Shown one piece after another: positions 11,359 to 23,409 of a stretch of 64,000 bases of DNA (position 1 is its first letter; each line of letters opens with the position of its first letter). The DNA lies in NCBI RefSeq assembly GCF_025370775.1, contig NZ_JAMXEX010000007.1, positions 172,191 through 236,190 on the forward strand, given 5' to 3'. Origin of the DNA: Ancylothrix sp. D3o (GTDB lineage: Bacteria; Cyanobacteriota; Cyanobacteriia; Cyanobacteriales; Oscillatoriaceae). The position numbers were made by a program, and so were the translations under genes. A model generated the notes under the pieces. The model was not told the DNA's origin. It saw only the letters and a program-made list of their open reading frames with translations, and did no database searches.

Positions 11359-11781
11359 ATGAGTCGCCCTAATTTGTTAACTGGTGAATCTTTGTCTATT
11401 CCTGATCAGGGTGGTAATATTTCTGAATTTTCCGAAATCAATGAAATTTATACTCATCCAGGTCATCACAATCTGGAGAGCCACCCTCACGTTCACAGCG
11501 AAGAATCTTTACGCCGGCTTGTCAACCGACTCTCGCGCATTGAAGGCCACATTCGCGGGATCAAAGCAATGGTGCAGGATAATCAACCTTGCCCAAACGT
11601 CCTCATCCAAATTGCCGCCGTCCGAGGCGCTCTCGACCGTGTTGCCCGTATTATCTTAGACGAGCATTTAACCGAGTGCATTGCTCGTGCGGCCACAGAG
11701 GGCAATATTGATTTAGAGCTTGAACAATTAAAAGCTGCTCTGGATCGTTTTTTACCCCGTGAAAAGAAAAAAGAAAAATAA
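11359..11781 (+). CDS. inrS: CsoR/RcnR-family metal-sensing repressor (InrS type)
   Basis: The 140-residue protein is a DUF156-class four-helix metal sensor. The core runs SLRRLVNRLSRIEGHIRGI (about 50-68), then Cys78 in QPCPNV, then His103 and Cys107 in DEHLTEC. These are the Cys-His-Cys ligand positions of the class. A His-rich leader at residues 33-46 (HPGHH...HPHVH) and overall similarity to Synechocystis InrS point to nickel. Such proteins repress a metal exporter until metal binds, but no exporter gene lies next to it here. I chose the ATG at 11359; a GTG at 11344 would add five residues. A terminator follows at 11869. Confidence 0.85.
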   Translation: MSRPNLLTGESLSIPDQGGNISEFSEINEIYTHPGHHNLESHPHVHSEESLRRLVNRLSRIEGHIRGIKAMVQDNQPCPNVLIQIAAVRGALDRVARIILDEHLTECIARAATEGNIDLELEQLKAALDRFLPREKKKEK

Positions 11782-11868
11782 TCGGATTTATAACAATTTT
11801 CAGCCTTTTTGCTTAGAAATATAGTTGCTGGCCACCCCTATTTTTTAGCCAAAATATGTACAGCCGCC

Positions 11869-11902
11869 AAGGCATTGAAATTAGCGATGCCTTAGTTTTT
11901 TT
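11869..11902 (+). terminator. Terminator of inrS
   Basis: AAGGCAT (11869-11875) pairs perfectly with ATGCCTT (11887-11893), followed by AGTTTTTTT. It stands back to back with the opposing terminator at 11921-11959. Confidence 0.7.
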
Positions 11903-11920
11903 GACAAGCAATATCTGTTT

Positions 11921-11959
11921 AAAAAAACAAAGCAACTCCCAAAAAATCTAGGAGTTGCT
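11921..11959 (-). terminator. Terminator of the DUF4214-like gene
   Basis: AGCAACTCC (11931-11939) pairs with GGAGTTGCT (11951-11959). Read on the minus strand, the hairpin is followed by TTGTTTTTTT. Confidence 0.8.
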
Positions 11960-11994
11960 GAGGGGTTGCTATTAACCTAAAGCCCTTAAGAAAC

Positions 11995-12594
11995 TTAACG
12001 GCGGTTACGTTGCCGGGCTTCATTACTGTTGGCAATTTCGCGCTGAATATCGCGTAAAGAAGCGCCATTTGCTAATTGTCGCTTCCAAGTTCTCATGCCA
12101 TTTCTATCTGCATCGCGGCCTAAAAGTTGCTGATAAACTCGGTTAATTGCATCTTCTGCCTCGCGGCTGTCTGCAATACGTTGGCGCACATCATCCAAAT
12201 TGCCGCCATTTACCAAAGTTCTCGTCCAAGTTCTCATCCCCGATGAATCGGCATCACGGTTTAACATATTCCGATAAACCTTGTTAATCGCATCGCGGGC
12301 TTCATCGCTTTCGGCAATTTCCCGACGAATTTCTTGTAAGCTTGCGCCTCGTTCTATTTCTCTTGACCAAGTTCTCAGTCCGCGATAGTCTGCATCTCGT
12401 CCCAAAATATCGCGGTAAATTTCATTAATTTGATCATAGTAGCGTTCTGACTCGCGCTGACTTTGGCCAATAATTCGAGAATTGCCACTTCCCCACATTG
12501 TCTGGAAATTATTCACCGGCACCTGGGCTAAAGTTTGACCGCTGACACTTAAACTTAACAATAGCGCGGTAACGCCTACAACAGAAAACTTCAT
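11995..12594 (-). CDS. Secreted DUF4214-like triple-repeat protein
   Basis: The 199-residue product begins MKFSVVGVTALLLSLSVS and has a clear Sec signal peptide ending near AQVPV, so it is exported. The mature part holds three related units of about 45 residues, each with the pattern INxIYRxxLxRDADxxGxRTW followed by SLxxIRxEIAxSxEA. This resembles DUF4214-type repeats found in cyanobacterial surface and phycobilisome-linker-like proteins. The start is decided by GGAGGG just before the ATG; an upstream TTG in frame would lie before that ribosome site. The giant surface-protein gene upstream has the same direction with 154 bases between. Function is unknown. Confidence 0.75.
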   Translation of the reverse strand: MKFSVVGVTALLLSLSVSGQTLAQVPVNNFQTMWGSGNSRIIGQSQRESERYYDQINEIYRDILGRDADYRGLRTWSREIERGASLQEIRREIAESDEARDAINKVYRNMLNRDADSSGMRTWTRTLVNGGNLDDVRQRIADSREAEDAINRVYQQLLGRDADRNGMRTWKRQLANGASLRDIQREIANSNEARQRNRR

Positions 12595-12748
12595 ATTGGT
12601 TCCCTCCAACCCTTTATCTAAATACTAATGAAATTGACATCTTTCGGGTGTTGTACCCTACACAGTAGGCATTCTCTTGTTTGTAATTGACGAAAAATAT
12701 GGCTGTTTTTGTTTCATCCCTAATTTGAGCTAACGACCAACCAGCCAT

Positions 12749-15700
12749 CTAAATTAAGTTTACCGTCACCCCGGTTTGGACAACTAACGTCGCACCGGCC
12801 TGAGTATAAGTAGTAAAACCACCAGCCGTCGCACCGGCCAGAAAACCAGAAGCATTCACCACATCACCGGCATTTCCAAACACCCGTAGCGAACTAGAAA
12901 GCGGCGACAGATTGAGAATTTCTAAACGATTGAGCGTCAGAGTATTATTGCCTGTAGTTAGGTTTATTTGCTCAATTCCCTTAATACGGGGGTCTCGAAT
13001 TGTTGTGAGATCCAAACTCAAACCCGTCAAAGCGAGGGTATCAGTACCCAAGCCGCCATCAATACGGCGGAAAGTTAAATCGCTAATCGTCAGAGTATCA
13101 TTGCCGGCAGCGCCGTTAAGAACATCAGCCCCACCATTGCCATTAATTTGATCATCGCCGGCACCCCCAACCATAATATCCGCCGCCGCAGTACCCGTTA
13201 AAATATCTACTGCTGTTGTCCCTTGATGTGTTATAGATGCCGTAAAATCTCCGCCATAAATCACATAACCCTTACCTGCACTGATTCCCGTCGTATCCGA
13301 GCCTGTTGCACCCACCAGTAAATCTGCATAGCCATCACCATTCATATCTCCTGCTGAAGATACCGAACGCCCAGAAATATCTCCAGCCACTTCGCCATTG
13401 ATTACAAAACCACCAACTCCCGCAGCAACGCTGGACAAATTTAAGGCTGTAGGGTTGATTTGGCCAAAAACTATATATGTTTTTCCTGAACCTGCACCAT
13501 TACCAGTTCCCAAGCCGGCCCCAACAATCAGGTCATCGAAACCGTCGCCATTGACATCACCGGCACTTGATAGCGCAAAACCATTACGATCTCCAGCCAC
13601 CTCGCCATTTAAAGCAAAACCATTTGTTCCCAAAGCACTTAAATTGAGATTAGTATTATCGGTTTTGCCAAAGACAACATAGCTATAACCCATTGTTGGG
13701 GGAAAAGCCGGTGCTCCGGGTGCGCGCCCTGGAGCACCGACGAGAAAATCTTCCAAGCCATCACCATTGACATCGCCAGCATTTGATACAGAACGACCGG
13801 CAAAGCCATTCGTCCCAGGGCCATTGACAGTAAAGCCAAAATTATTAGTAATTTGGTCATTAACAATAATTTGAACCGTTGCAGTCACGTTTGCGGCACC
13901 AGCAATAAATTGAGAATTATTTAAAGCAGCATTGAGATTTGCAAGAGTGCCGGTGGCCGTAACTGTGGCGCTGTTGTTGCCAGTAATAGTGACACCCGCA
14001 GCTTGGGTTAGTGCAAAAGTTCCGCCTGTGGCTCTGATAGTGACGCGCAGGGGATTATTCCCGGCATCGGAGTCTGTGATAGAGATTTGGCTGCCATTGA
14101 TGGCATTAAAGGTAAGTGTCTGATTAGTATTAACCGATGGCCACACCGGCATCGTCACCACCGGCGCACTGTTGATGTTGTTAACGTGTACATTTACGGT
14201 GTCGGTATCACTTCGGGCTCCGCCGGTGCCGGTGTTACCTTGGTCGTTGGTTGTCAGGGAAATTGAAGTGGTACCCGTAAAGCCGGTGGTGGGAGTAAAA
14301 CTCATCCCATTAAGTGCAGCGTTGATACTGGCGAGGGTGCCGGTAAAGGTCAGGGTTGGGTCTGCTATACCATCTCCTGCCGTAAATGTCAAGCCTGCGG
14401 TGCCATTTAAACTTAAAGTGCCGTTAGTGGCAGTGAGAGTGACTTGTAAAGGACTGCCGGCGGCATCCGAGTCGGTAACGGCAATTTGGTTATTAGTGGC
14501 GGCGCTGAAAATAAGAGGTGTATTGAGGAGGGTTTTGTGAGAAACGGGAACTCGGTTAACTGGCGCATCATTGGTATTGTTAACGGTAATGGCAATTGTA
14601 TCGGTATCAGTTAAAGCAGCCCCAGTGCCTGTATTACCTTGGTCGTTGGTAATAATTTGCAGAGTGCCGTTCCCACCTGTAGGGGTAAAAATTAAACCAT
14701 CTAAAGCCGTATTGATACTAGCAGTAGTGCCGGTAATGGTGATATTGGCCGTACCATTGCCTGTGGTTGTCAAGCCTACGGTTGTGGGGAGGGTGATATT
14801 GCCATTAGTAGCATTCAGAGTGACTTGGACAGGACTATTAGCAGCATCTAAATCTGTGACTAGAATTTGGTTAAAATTGGCACTGCTGAAAACCAAGGGC
14901 GTGCCGGTATTGGTACTTTGGGCTGTTGGGACGCGGTTAACAGGGGCATCGTTGGCGCCATCGAGGGGGATATAAATAGTTTGATCGGCAAAATTTGACA
15001 AATCCACATTCATACTGTCAGTTTTGCCATAGATGACGTAAGCTTTACCGGCAGAATAGAGATCCCCCGCATCATCAATATTGTTGTTATTCACATCAAT
15101 TTCTGCCCAGTCATCGCCGACAATAATATCTGCCAAACCGTCGCCATTAACATCACCGGCAGCCGAGACAGCCACACCCGAACGGTCGCCAAATTGTTCA
15201 CGGTTAATAGCAAAACCACCACTGCCATTGACTACATTGCGTAAGTCTACAGCGGCGGTAGTTGCTTTGCCATAAACGATATAGGATCTGCCGGCCCGGT
15301 CGAGTTCAAATTGGTCTATTTCTCCGTCTGGTGCACCTGTACCAAAAGGCCCAAAGCGGTCGCCACCCTGGCGAGGGGCACCAACAATCACATCGGCAAA
15401 ACCGTCACCGTTGACATCACCGGCACCGCTAACAGAAAAACCAGCATTTTCTCCGACACTGGCGCCATTGATTACAAAACCGTCGGTGCCACCAGCTACC
15501 GAACTCAAATTAACAGGGGTATTCGAGGCTTTGCCAAAAACTACATAAGCTTTACCGATGCCGTCTTCTGAGAGGTTGAGGGCTAAACCATTATTGTTGA
15601 GATCGACATCTGCAAGATAAGCACCAATAATTAAATCGGACAATCCATCGCCGTTGACATCACCGGCGCCGCTGACACTGACACTAGCCAAGTCGAAAGC

Positions 15701-18700
15701 CGCTTGACCATTGATGGCAAAACCCCTTGTTCCTAGACTGTTTAAGTTAAAAGATGTCGTGTTGGTGGAGCCAAAAATAACGTAAGATTTGCCAGAGTTA
15801 GGGCCATTGCCGTCGCCATTGAGTGCGGAGAGGATGATATCTGCCAAGCCGTCGCCGTTGACATCGCCGGCGCTGCTGACAGAAAAGCCGGCTTGGTCTG
15901 TGGTGAGTTCGCCGTTCATGGCAAAACCGCTGACGCCTGCGGGTAGGGTGCTGCCGGTGGCGACTGTACTGAGGTTAATAACGGAGGTGACGGTCAGGTT
16001 AACGGTGCCGGTGTCGGTGCCACCGTAGCCGTCACTCACAACGTAGTCTATGGTGGCCGGCCCGACGTAACCTGGTGCGCGTCTAAAGGTGATGATGCCA
16101 GTAGCAGTGTCGAGGGTGGCGGTGCCGTTGGTGGCTGTAATGCTGGTAATGCTGAGAGTGTCGCCGTCGGCGTCGGTGTCACCGGCCAGCAAGTCGGCTA
16201 CCGAGATTTTTAGTTGACTGCCTAAAAACACCGGCCCAGCGGTTTCGTCATCGGCCACTGGGGGAGTGTTAGTAATTGTGAGGTTTATTGTGTCTGTATC
16301 GGTTAAAGCACCGCCGCTGCCGGTGTTTCCTTGGTCGTTTGTGAGGAGAGTAATGGTAGCTGCACCAACGTAGGTGGGGCTGGCGTTGAATCGGAGGCCG
16401 TTGAGGGCGGTGTTTATGTTGCTGAGGGTGCCGGTGGCTTGTACTGTGCCGGTGCCGTTGCCGGTGAAAGTGAGGCCGGTGGTGGAAGCGAGGGTGAGGA
16501 TGCCATTGGTGGCTGTGAGGGTGATTTGGACGGGGTTCGGGTCAGCGTCGGGGTCAGCAATGAGGATTTGGTTGCTGTTGGCGCTGTTGAAGATGAGGGG
16601 GTTGCTACGGACGACAGTTTGGGTGGTGAGGGGGACGGTGTTAACTGGTGGGTCGTTGGCAAGGGTGACTGCGTTAACGGTGATGTTGATGGTGTCGGTG
16701 TCGGCTAGGGGGCCAGCGGTGCCGGTGTTACCTTGGTCATTTGTGAGAACCGTGATTGAGGCGGCTCCTGTATAGCCAGCGGTAGGGCTAAATGTGAGGC
16801 CGTTGAGGGCGGTGTTGAGGTTGCTGAGGGTGCCGGTGGCTTGTACTGTGTTGGTGCTGTTGCCGGTGATGGTGACGCCGGGGGTGGAAACGAGGGTGAG
16901 GATGCCGTTGGTGGCGGTGAGGGTGATTTGGAGGTTGTTGGGATCGGCGTCGATGTCTGCGATGGAGATTTGATTGCCGTTGGCGGTGTTGAAGATGAGG
17001 GGGGTGTCTTGGTTGGTGATTGCGGTGGGAGGTAAGCTGTTCACCGGCGCGTCGTTTACGGGGGTGAGATCGAGGGTGACGGTTTGTGAAACTGTATTTG
17101 TGCCATCGCTGACGTTGTAGTTGAAGGTGCCGGCTGCACCGTTGGCGTTGGCGGCTGAGTCAAATTCGAGGGTTGTTAGTTGTGCGAGGGTGAGAGTTTG
17201 GCCGGTTGTTACGACTGCACCGCCACCGGCCAGTCGAACATCACCGATAGTCGTGTTGGGGACGTTGGTAACGGTAATTGTAAGGGTGTCGCCGTCGGGG
17301 TCGGTTGGTGTGGTAATGCTAAGGGGGGTGTTGGCTGCGTCTTCGCCAACGGTTACAGTTTTGTTTGCTTCTACTACCGGCGCGTCGTTTACGGGGGTGA
17401 GATCGAGGGTGACGGTTTGTGAAACTGTATTTGTGCCATCGCTGACGTTGTAGTTGAAGGTGCCGGCTGCACCGTTGGCGTTGGCGGCGGGGTCAAATTC
17501 CAGGGTTGTCAGTTCAGCGAGGGTGAGAATTTGGCCGGTTGTTACAACTGCACCGCCACCCGCGCGGCGAACATCGCCGATAGTAGTGTTGGGGACGCTG
17601 GTAACAGTGATCGTCAGGGTGTCGCCGTCGATGTCGGTTGGCGCAATAATACTGAGTGCGGTGTTGGCGGAGTCTTCGGCAACGGTTATAGTTTTGTTTG
17701 GTTCTACTATTGGCGCGTCGTTTACGGGGGTTATGTCGAGGGTTATTGTTTGCGTTCCGCTGTTGATGCCGTCGCTTACTGTATAGCTAAATGTGCCTGC
17801 TGCGCCGTTGGCGTTGGCGGCGGGGTCAAATTCCAGGGTTGTGAGTTCAGCGAGGGTGAGAATTTGGCCGGTTGTTACAACTGCACCACCCCCAGCCAGT
17901 CGGACATCGCCGATGGTGGTGTTGGGGACGTTGGTAACGGTGATCGTCAGGGTGTCACCTTCGGGGTCAGTTGGCGCAATAATGCTGAGTGCGGTGTTGG
18001 CGGAGTCTTCGGCAACGGTTACAGTTTTGTTTGGTTCTACTATTGGCGGTTCATTAACATTTGAAACGTTAATTGTTAGGTTTTGATTGTACGTCGCACC
18101 GGCTGCATCTGTGGTGCGAACAATAATACTGTGGTTTTGATTTGTTTCAAAGTCTAATAAAGTTCCATCGGCGACAGCAAGCTGATTTCCATTAATAATA
18201 GTAAACCGACCGCCGGCATTATCGACTAGCGCGTAGGTATGAGTATCACCGGCATCTGGATCGGTTGTTGATAAGTTCCCAATTACGATATTATTCGCAC
18301 TATTTTCGGCAATCGTATTATTGGTTAAATTTACAGTAGTTGGGGTATTATTTGGAACAGCTTCATTAATATCACTGACGTTAATTGTTAAATTTTCCTG
18401 CCGAGTTAATCCCGTGCTATCGGTTGTTAAAATTGTAACAATGTGGCTTTGATTTGTTTCAAAATCAAGTAAAGTTCCATCAGCAACAACTAACTGATTT
18501 CCGTTAAGCTGAAAACGACCTCCTGCATTATCAACAAGAGTGTAGCTGTGGGTATCTGTGGGATCTGCATCGACGGTGGATAAAATACCTACTAGAGTAG
18601 TATTTGCACTATTTTCGGCAATTGTATTATTGCTTAAATTGATAGCTGTAGGTGGCGCTTCTAAAACATTGGTAATGTTAATAGTCACGGTTTGATCATA

Positions 18701-21700
18701 AGTCAAACCCCCGCTATCCGTAGTACGGATAGTAATAGAATGAGTTTGATTTGTTTCAAAGTCTAATAAAGTTCCATCAGCAACAGCAAGCTGATTTCCA
18801 TTGATGATTTGAAACCGGCCTCCCGCATCATCAATTAAACTGTAGCTATGAGTGTCCCCGCTATCAAAATCAGACGTTGTTAAATTCCCAATTACTGAAT
18901 TATTAGGGCTGTTTTCAGCAATGCTATCGCCACTTAAACTAATCCCTCCTGGCGGGTTATTAACTGTGTCACCAACATCTCCAACTTGAATCGTGAAATT
19001 TTGCTGAAAAATCTCGCCCTCGCTATCGGTTGTCTGAACAGTTATTGTGTGACTTGTATTTGTTTCAAAATCCAATAAACTGCCATCCGCCACAGCAATT
19101 TGATTGCCATTTAAAACTTTAAATCTTCCCCCCGCATCATCGATAATTGTGTAGGTATGCGTGTCACCCGCATCCTGATCTGTTGTTGACAAATCTCCTA
19201 CAATTGTGTCTGTTCCACTATTTTCATTGACCGCATTATTTGTTAGAAAAAGCGCTGTTGGTACTTCATTAACATTGCTGACATTAATCGTAAAAACTTG
19301 CTGAAAAATATCGCCAGCGCTATCTGTTGTCTGAACAGTTATTGTGTGAGTTTGATCTGTTTCAAAATCGAGTAAACTGCCATCTGCCACCGCAATTTGA
19401 TTGCCATTAATTATTTTAAATCTTCCCCCGCCATCATCGATAAGCGTGTAGGTATGAGTATCACCTGCATCTGAATCTGTTGTTGATAAATCCCCGATAA
19501 TTGTATCAATTGCGCTATTTTCTTCAATGGCATTATTGTTTAGAGAAAGTGCTGTTGGCGCTTCATTAATATTGCTGACATTAATCGTAATAACTTGTTC
19601 AAAACTCTCACCACCGCTATCGGTTGTCCGAACAGTTATCGTGTGAGTTTGATTTGTTTCAAAATCTAATAAACTGGCATTTGCTACTGCAATTTGATTG
19701 CCGTTTAAAACTTGAAATCTTCCGCCTGCATCATCTACAAGCGTGTAGGTATGCGTATCCCCAGCATTTGGATCTGTGGTTGAAAGCGTCCCAATTGCAG
19801 TTTCATTTACGCTATTTTCTGCGATGACATTATTAGATAAACCAATTTCTGTTGGGGCGACATTTTCGTTAAGATTATTGAGATTAATCGTCAAAATTTT
19901 ATCGAAAATATTTCCTGTCCCATCTGTGACTCGCACAGTAATGCTATGAGTGGGGGTTGATTCAAAATCTAAAACCGCACTAGGGGCCACTACTAGCTGA
20001 TTATTACTAATAACAAACCGGCCCCCCGCATCATCAATTAAAGCAAAACTTTGGCTATCTCCTACATCGGGATCTGTTGCTGATAAAATGCCAACAACTG
20101 TACCACCGGCGCTATTTTCATCCAAGCTATTATTGCTCAATAAAATATCAGTTGGTGGGGTGTTTGGGCTAGTTTCATTAACATCATTAATATTCACCGT
20201 AAAGGTTTGCTCAAAACTCAACCCACCGCTATCAGTCGTGCGAATAGTAATGCTATGAGACGTATTAGTTTCAAAGTCCAGTAAGGAACCATCTGCCACC
20301 ACAATTTGATTGCCATCAAGCTTAAACCGGCCCCCCGCATCATCTACAAGGGTGTAGGTATGGGTATCCCCAGCATTTGGATCTGTGGTCGAAAGCGTCC
20401 CAATTTCAGTTTCATTGGCGCTATTTTCTGGGATGATATTATTAGATAAACCAATTTCTGCCGGCGCGACATTTTCGTTAAGATCATTGAGATTAATCGT
20501 CAAAATTTTATCGAAAATATTTCCTGTCCCATCTGTGACTCGCACAGTAATGCTATGAGTGGGGGTTGATTCAAAATCTAAAACCGCACCAGGGGCCACT
20601 ACTAGCTGATTATTACTAATAACAAACCGGCCCCCCGCATCATCAATTAAAGCAAAACTTTGGCTATCTCCCCCATCTGGATCTGTCGCTGATAAAATGC
20701 CAACAACTGTACCACCAACGCTATTTTCATCCAAGTTATTCTGACTTAGCGAAATATCAGTTGGGGCAGAATTATTGGGGAGATTTTCATTAACATCATT
20801 AAGATTAATGCTGAAAACTTTGTCAAAACTCAACCCGCCGGCATCGGTGACGCGAATTGTAATAGAGTGAACTTGACTTGTTTCGTAATCTAATAAAGTC
20901 CCACTGGCAACCAGTAAGCGATTACCTTCAATTTTAAACCGGCCCCCGGCATTTTCTACCAGCGTATAAGTGTGGGTGTCATTACCATCAGGATCGCTGG
21001 TTGAAACCGTCCCAATTAAAGTTTCATTGGCGCTATTTTCATTAACACGATTATTAGAAAGCGTAATCTCAGTCGGAGAATTGTTAACAGGTGGAGGATT
21101 AACCGGCAGAAAATCCGAGCGTGTTAGGGGTATATTTCCGTCTAATACGGCTAAATAATCGCCAGTATTTTTGTCTTGAATAATCGTTTTTTCGGCATTC
21201 TCTCCCGTCCCCGGAATAATATTTAAATCTTCAAACTTTACGCCTTCAATTAACTCTATTTTATCCTGACCAGGCTCGAAATCAGTAATATTATCAGCAT
21301 CCGTTAATTGCGGCCCGCCGGTGCTACCTGTTGGCAATTTCCCGATCTGAAAAATGTCGTTCCCATCTCCACCGCTGAGAGTATCCGCACCTTCATCGCC
21401 CGAAATAATATCATTTCCAGCACCACCAGAAATTGATTCATTGCCGGCACCCCCGCTAATAGTGTCGTTTCCACCGGCCCCTATAATAGTGTCATTTCTC
21501 TCGGTACCGATAAGGGTATTGTCCTGCTCATTCCCTAAAATAAGGTTAGGATTTGGGTTAGGATTTGGATTCGGGTTAGGATTCGGGTTAGGATTCGGGT
21601 TAGGGTTAGGGTTAGGATTTGGATTTGGATTTGGATTCGGGTTAGGATTTGGATTCGGGTTAGGATTCGGGTTAGGATTTGGGTTTGGATTCGGGTTAGG

Positions 21701-22891
21701 ATTCGGGTTAGGATTTGGGTTAGGATTTGGATTTGGATTTGGATTCGGGTTAGGGTTAGGGTTTGGGTTAGGATTCGGGTTCGGGTTAGGATTCGGATTT
21801 GGATTTGGGTTAGGATTTGGATTCGGGTTAGGATTCGGATTTGGATTTGGGTTAGGATTGCCGCTGTTCTCAGTGCTATCGGTAATAAAATAGGAACGGT
21901 TGAGGATAGAGGTAAAATCCCCTTTTAAGACGGCTAAATATTCACCAGTGCCTTTAATATCTTGAATAATGGTGTAACCGGCATACTCGCCACTGCCGGC
22001 AAAAATCCGTAAGTCGTCGTAAGTGACACCACCAATTAATAAAAATTTATCAGCAGCGGTGCCAAAATCGAGTAAAAAGTCGCTATCAATAATATTGACA
22101 CCGCCACTGGTCAGATATCCAGGGACATCGTTTCTTCTGCCAATAACAAAAGTGTCGTCACCTTCACCGCCGTACAGACTATCAGATCCGAGATCGCCAG
22201 AAAGCAAATCGTTACCAAGATCGCCAAAAAGGAGGTCATTATTTTTACCGGCGTGTAAAGTATCGTCACCTTTACCACCATTTAAGGTATCGTCTTTTTC
22301 GTTGCCAAAAATAAGATCAGCAGCGTTATTACCGAAAAGTTGATCTTTATCATCTCCTCCCAAAATAGTATCGTCGCCTTCATTCCCCAAAACCGTATCA
22401 TTGCCAAAATCACCAGAAAGACTATCGCTATCTTTGTCACCAAAAACAAAGTCATCATCTTTGCCGGCAAAAATACTGTCTTTTCCTTCGCCTCCGTACA
22501 AAGTGTCGTTGCCTTTGTTACCAAAAAGATAGTCATCTCCTTTTCCGCCAAACATTAAATCTGCATCGTTTGTTTGGTCGCTGTCCGAAAAGATGCCGGT
22601 GTTTCCGATCAGCGTGTCGTTGCCAAGATCACCATAAATACTATCTTGATCAACATCGCCATATACACAGTCGTTTTCTTTCCCACCGCGTAAAGTATCT
22701 TTTCCTTTGCCTCCCCGGAGGGTATCGTTTTCTTTATTGCCATTTAGGAAGTCATTGCCTTGGTTTCCAAAAACAGTATCTTCCCCGTCTATGGCTGTGA
22801 CGACATCATCGCCATCAAAGGTCGTGATCAGGTCTTGCCCTAATTTTCCATCTAGGGAGTCATTTTTGATTGTTCCGTTGAGTAAAAACAT
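12749..22891 (-). CDS. Giant modular RTX/cadherin-like/FG-GAP protein
   Basis: The 3380-residue product is a predicted calcium-binding, secreted or surface adhesin-like protein. Domain order: RTX nonapeptide repeats (about 5-240), a beta-rich segment, a Pro-Asn hinge (344-449), a second RTX cluster (450-520), ten cadherin-like domains each marked by ENS near its start (600-1615), three ED-type cadherin-like domains (1615-1950), two Ig-like domains with ITLTATNG, one more cadherin-like domain, four FG-GAP repeats (2312-2637), three further Ig-like domains, three FG-GAP repeats (3010-3222), and a last RTX and tail segment. There is no signal peptide. RTX proteins usually leave by a type I exporter, but no exporter gene is in the window. 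RTX repeats starting directly after the initiator Met are unusual. Role inferred from architecture only. Confidence 0.9.
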   Translation of the reverse strand: MFLLNGTIKNDSLDGKLGQDLITTFDGDDVVTAIDGEDTVFGNQGNDFLNGNKENDTLRGGKGKDTLRGGKENDCVYGDVDQDSIYGDLGNDTLIGNTGIFSDSDQTNDADLMFGGKGDDYLFGNKGNDTLYGGEGKDSIFAGKDDDFVFGDKDSDSLSGDFGNDTVLGNEGDDTILGGDDKDQLFGNNAADLIFGNEKDDTLNGGKGDDTLHAGKNNDLLFGDLGNDLLSGDLGSDSLYGGEGDDTFVIGRRNDVPGYLTSGGVNIIDSDFLLDFGTAADKFLLIGGVTYDDLRIFAGSGEYAGYTIIQDIKGTGEYLAVLKGDFTSILNRSYFITDSTENSGNPNPNPNPNPNPNPNPNPNPNPNPNPNPNPNPNPNPNPNPNPNPNPNPNPNPNPNPNPNPNPNPNPNPNPNPNPNPNPNPNPNPNPNPNPNPNPNPNPNPNPNPNLILGNEQDNTLIGTERNDTIIGAGGNDTISGGAGNESISGGAGNDIISGDEGADTLSGGDGNDIFQIGKLPTGSTGGPQLTDADNITDFEPGQDKIELIEGVKFEDLNIIPGTGENAEKTIIQDKNTGDYLAVLDGNIPLTRSDFLPVNPPPVNNSPTEITLSNNRVNENSANETLIGTVSTSDPDGNDTHTYTLVENAGGRFKIEGNRLLVASGTLLDYETSQVHSITIRVTDAGGLSFDKVFSINLNDVNENLPNNSAPTDISLSQNNLDENSVGGTVVGILSATDPDGGDSQSFALIDDAGGRFVISNNQLVVAPGAVLDFESTPTHSITVRVTDGTGNIFDKILTINLNDLNENVAPAEIGLSNNIIPENSANETEIGTLSTTDPNAGDTHTYTLVDDAGGRFKLDGNQIVVADGSLLDFETNTSHSITIRTTDSGGLSFEQTFTVNINDVNETSPNTPPTDILLSNNSLDENSAGGTVVGILSATDPDVGDSQSFALIDDAGGRFVISNNQLVVAPSAVLDFESTPTHSITVRVTDGTGNIFDKILTINLNNLNENVAPTEIGLSNNVIAENSVNETAIGTLSTTDPNAGDTHTYTLVDDAGGRFQVLNGNQIAVANASLLDFETNQTHTITVRTTDSGGESFEQVITINVSNINEAPTALSLNNNAIEENSAIDTIIGDLSTTDSDAGDTHTYTLIDDGGGRFKIINGNQIAVADGSLLDFETDQTHTITVQTTDSAGDIFQQVFTINVSNVNEVPTALFLTNNAVNENSGTDTIVGDLSTTDQDAGDTHTYTIIDDAGGRFKVLNGNQIAVADGSLLDFETNTSHTITVQTTDSEGEIFQQNFTIQVGDVGDTVNNPPGGISLSGDSIAENSPNNSVIGNLTTSDFDSGDTHSYSLIDDAGGRFQIINGNQLAVADGTLLDFETNQTHSITIRTTDSGGLTYDQTVTINITNVLEAPPTAINLSNNTIAENSANTTLVGILSTVDADPTDTHSYTLVDNAGGRFQLNGNQLVVADGTLLDFETNQSHIVTILTTDSTGLTRQENLTINVSDINEAVPNNTPTTVNLTNNTIAENSANNIVIGNLSTTDPDAGDTHTYALVDNAGGRFTIINGNQLAVADGTLLDFETNQNHSIIVRTTDAAGATYNQNLTINVSNVNEPPIVEPNKTVTVAEDSANTALSIIAPTDPEGDTLTITVTNVPNTTIGDVRLAGGGAVVTTGQILTLAELTTLEFDPAANANGAAGTFSYTVSDGINSGTQTITLDITPVNDAPIVEPNKTITVAEDSANTALSIIAPTDIDGDTLTITVTSVPNTTIGDVRRAGGGAVVTTGQILTLAELTTLEFDPAANANGAAGTFNYNVSDGTNTVSQTVTLDLTPVNDAPVVEANKTVTVGEDAANTPLSITTPTDPDGDTLTITVTNVPNTTIGDVRLAGGGAVVTTGQTLTLAQLTTLEFDSAANANGAAGTFNYNVSDGTNTVSQTVTLDLTPVNDAPVNSLPPTAITNQDTPLIFNTANGNQISIADIDADPNNLQITLTATNGILTLVSTPGVTITGNSTNTVQATGTLSNLNTALNGLTFSPTAGYTGAASITVLTNDQGNTGTAGPLADTDTINITVNAVTLANDPPVNTVPLTTQTVVRSNPLIFNSANSNQILIADPDADPNPVQITLTATNGILTLASTTGLTFTGNGTGTVQATGTLSNINTALNGLRFNASPTYVGAATITLLTNDQGNTGSGGALTDTDTINLTITNTPPVADDETAGPVFLGSQLKISVADLLAGDTDADGDTLSITSITATNGTATLDTATGIITFRRAPGYVGPATIDYVVSDGYGGTDTGTVNLTVTSVINLSTVATGSTLPAGVSGFAMNGELTTDQAGFSVSSAGDVNGDGLADIILSALNGDGNGPNSGKSYVIFGSTNTTSFNLNSLGTRGFAINGQAAFDLASVSVSGAGDVNGDGLSDLIIGAYLADVDLNNNGLALNLSEDGIGKAYVVFGKASNTPVNLSSVAGGTDGFVINGASVGENAGFSVSGAGDVNGDGFADVIVGAPRQGGDRFGPFGTGAPDGEIDQFELDRAGRSYIVYGKATTAAVDLRNVVNGSGGFAINREQFGDRSGVAVSAAGDVNGDGLADIIVGDDWAEIDVNNNNIDDAGDLYSAGKAYVIYGKTDSMNVDLSNFADQTIYIPLDGANDAPVNRVPTAQSTNTGTPLVFSSANFNQILVTDLDAANSPVQVTLNATNGNITLPTTVGLTTTGNGTANITITGTTASINTALDGLIFTPTGGNGTLQIITNDQGNTGTGAALTDTDTIAITVNNTNDAPVNRVPVSHKTLLNTPLIFSAATNNQIAVTDSDAAGSPLQVTLTATNGTLSLNGTAGLTFTAGDGIADPTLTFTGTLASINAALNGMSFTPTTGFTGTTSISLTTNDQGNTGTGGARSDTDTVNVHVNNINSAPVVTMPVWPSVNTNQTLTFNAINGSQISITDSDAGNNPLRVTIRATGGTFALTQAAGVTITGNNSATVTATGTLANLNAALNNSQFIAGAANVTATVQIIVNDQITNNFGFTVNGPGTNGFAGRSVSNAGDVNGDGLEDFLVGAPGRAPGAPAFPPTMGYSYVVFGKTDNTNLNLSALGTNGFALNGEVAGDRNGFALSSAGDVNGDGFDDLIVGAGLGTGNGAGSGKTYIVFGQINPTALNLSSVAAGVGGFVINGEVAGDISGRSVSSAGDMNGDGYADLLVGATGSDTTGISAGKGYVIYGGDFTASITHQGTTAVDILTGTAAADIMVGGAGDDQINGNGGADVLNGAAGNDTLTISDLTFRRIDGGLGTDTLALTGLSLDLTTIRDPRIKGIEQINLTTGNNTLTLNRLEILNLSPLSSSLRVFGNAGDVVNASGFLAGATAGGFTTYTQAGATLVVQTGVTVNLI
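19735..20765 (-). repeat. Recent 609-bp internal duplication (two cadherin-like domains)
   Basis: The segments about 19735-20155 and 20345-20765 are nearly identical at an offset of 609 bases (203 codons), preserving frame. The copied unit spans the end of one cadherin-like domain and most of the next. Confidence 0.8.
21542..21859 (-). repeat. Pro-Asn dipeptide hinge, 6-bp repeat
   Basis: About 52 tandem Pro-Asn codon pairs form an extended linker between the first and second RTX clusters. On the plus strand it reads as GGATTT, GGGTTA and GGATTC hexamers in irregular order. The tract is a likely site of slippage and length variation. Confidence 0.95.
21747..21767 (+). other. Canonical G-quadruplex motif
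   Basis: Four GGG tracts separated by the loops TTA, TTA and TTT lie on the plus strand, which is the transcribed template of the giant gene. A near match with three GGG tracts lies at 21597-21616. Confidence 0.7.
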
Positions 22892-23409
22892 AATTTTTGT
22901 TAGCTACCTGATCAACGACTAGGGACTGTAGTAAGCTAGGATAGAGAATAGGAAAAGGTTACAGCCAACTTTTTAGCTGGTTAACTTTATTAAACTAAAG
23001 ATGTCTTAGAGGGGGCTGGGTTCCGTTATCGAAAAAAAGCGTGTTTACCACGTTGGCTTTTTTCATGGTGACAATTTTAACTCTAAATGTCCAGTAAGAT
23101 TACGCATCTGTCAATAAAAACACACAGAAAATTCACATTTAATGAGGATTTAAGAAATTTGTGTAAAGTTCTCAGGAGATGACAAAGATTTATAGCGCTG
23201 AAAGTCTTGGTGATTGGGAAGTTCACAAAAGACAGATGAGCAAAAGAGAAATTTTTACTATATTTGTATTCTGGTGATTTCTACTAAAAGCGTAGAAAAT
23301 AATTTCATGCAATGGCAGTAAGACTGCCTCAATATTTTATGGGGCAGCCCGCTTGCTATTTTTTGTTAGACCAGGCGTGTGGGAACTAAGAAAGAGAAAC
23401 TTTGAATAT
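22892..23409. other. Intergenic region upstream of the giant gene
   Basis: No convincing reading frame. A bulged hairpin with A- and T-runs lies around 23033-23065, and a small perfect stem (GGCAGT/ACTGCC) around 23312. The promoter of the giant gene must be here, but I could not fix clear -10 and -35 boxes. Confidence 0.4.

Noticed and set aside
21597..21767. Telomere sequence (GGGTTA)n
   Set aside because: The runs are codon-level consequences of Pro-Asn repeats inside an intact reading frame, far from any replicon end known from the sequence.
21354..21893. Long plus-strand frame of Gly-Leu-Gly-Phe repeats
   Set aside because: It is the antisense of the Pro-Asn hinge codons; a hexamer repeat without stops is open in several frames. 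It has no start signal or family.
12749..22891. Several adjacent genes or an assembly fusion
   Set aside because: One uninterrupted frame of 3380 codons with consistent modular order argues for a single gene.
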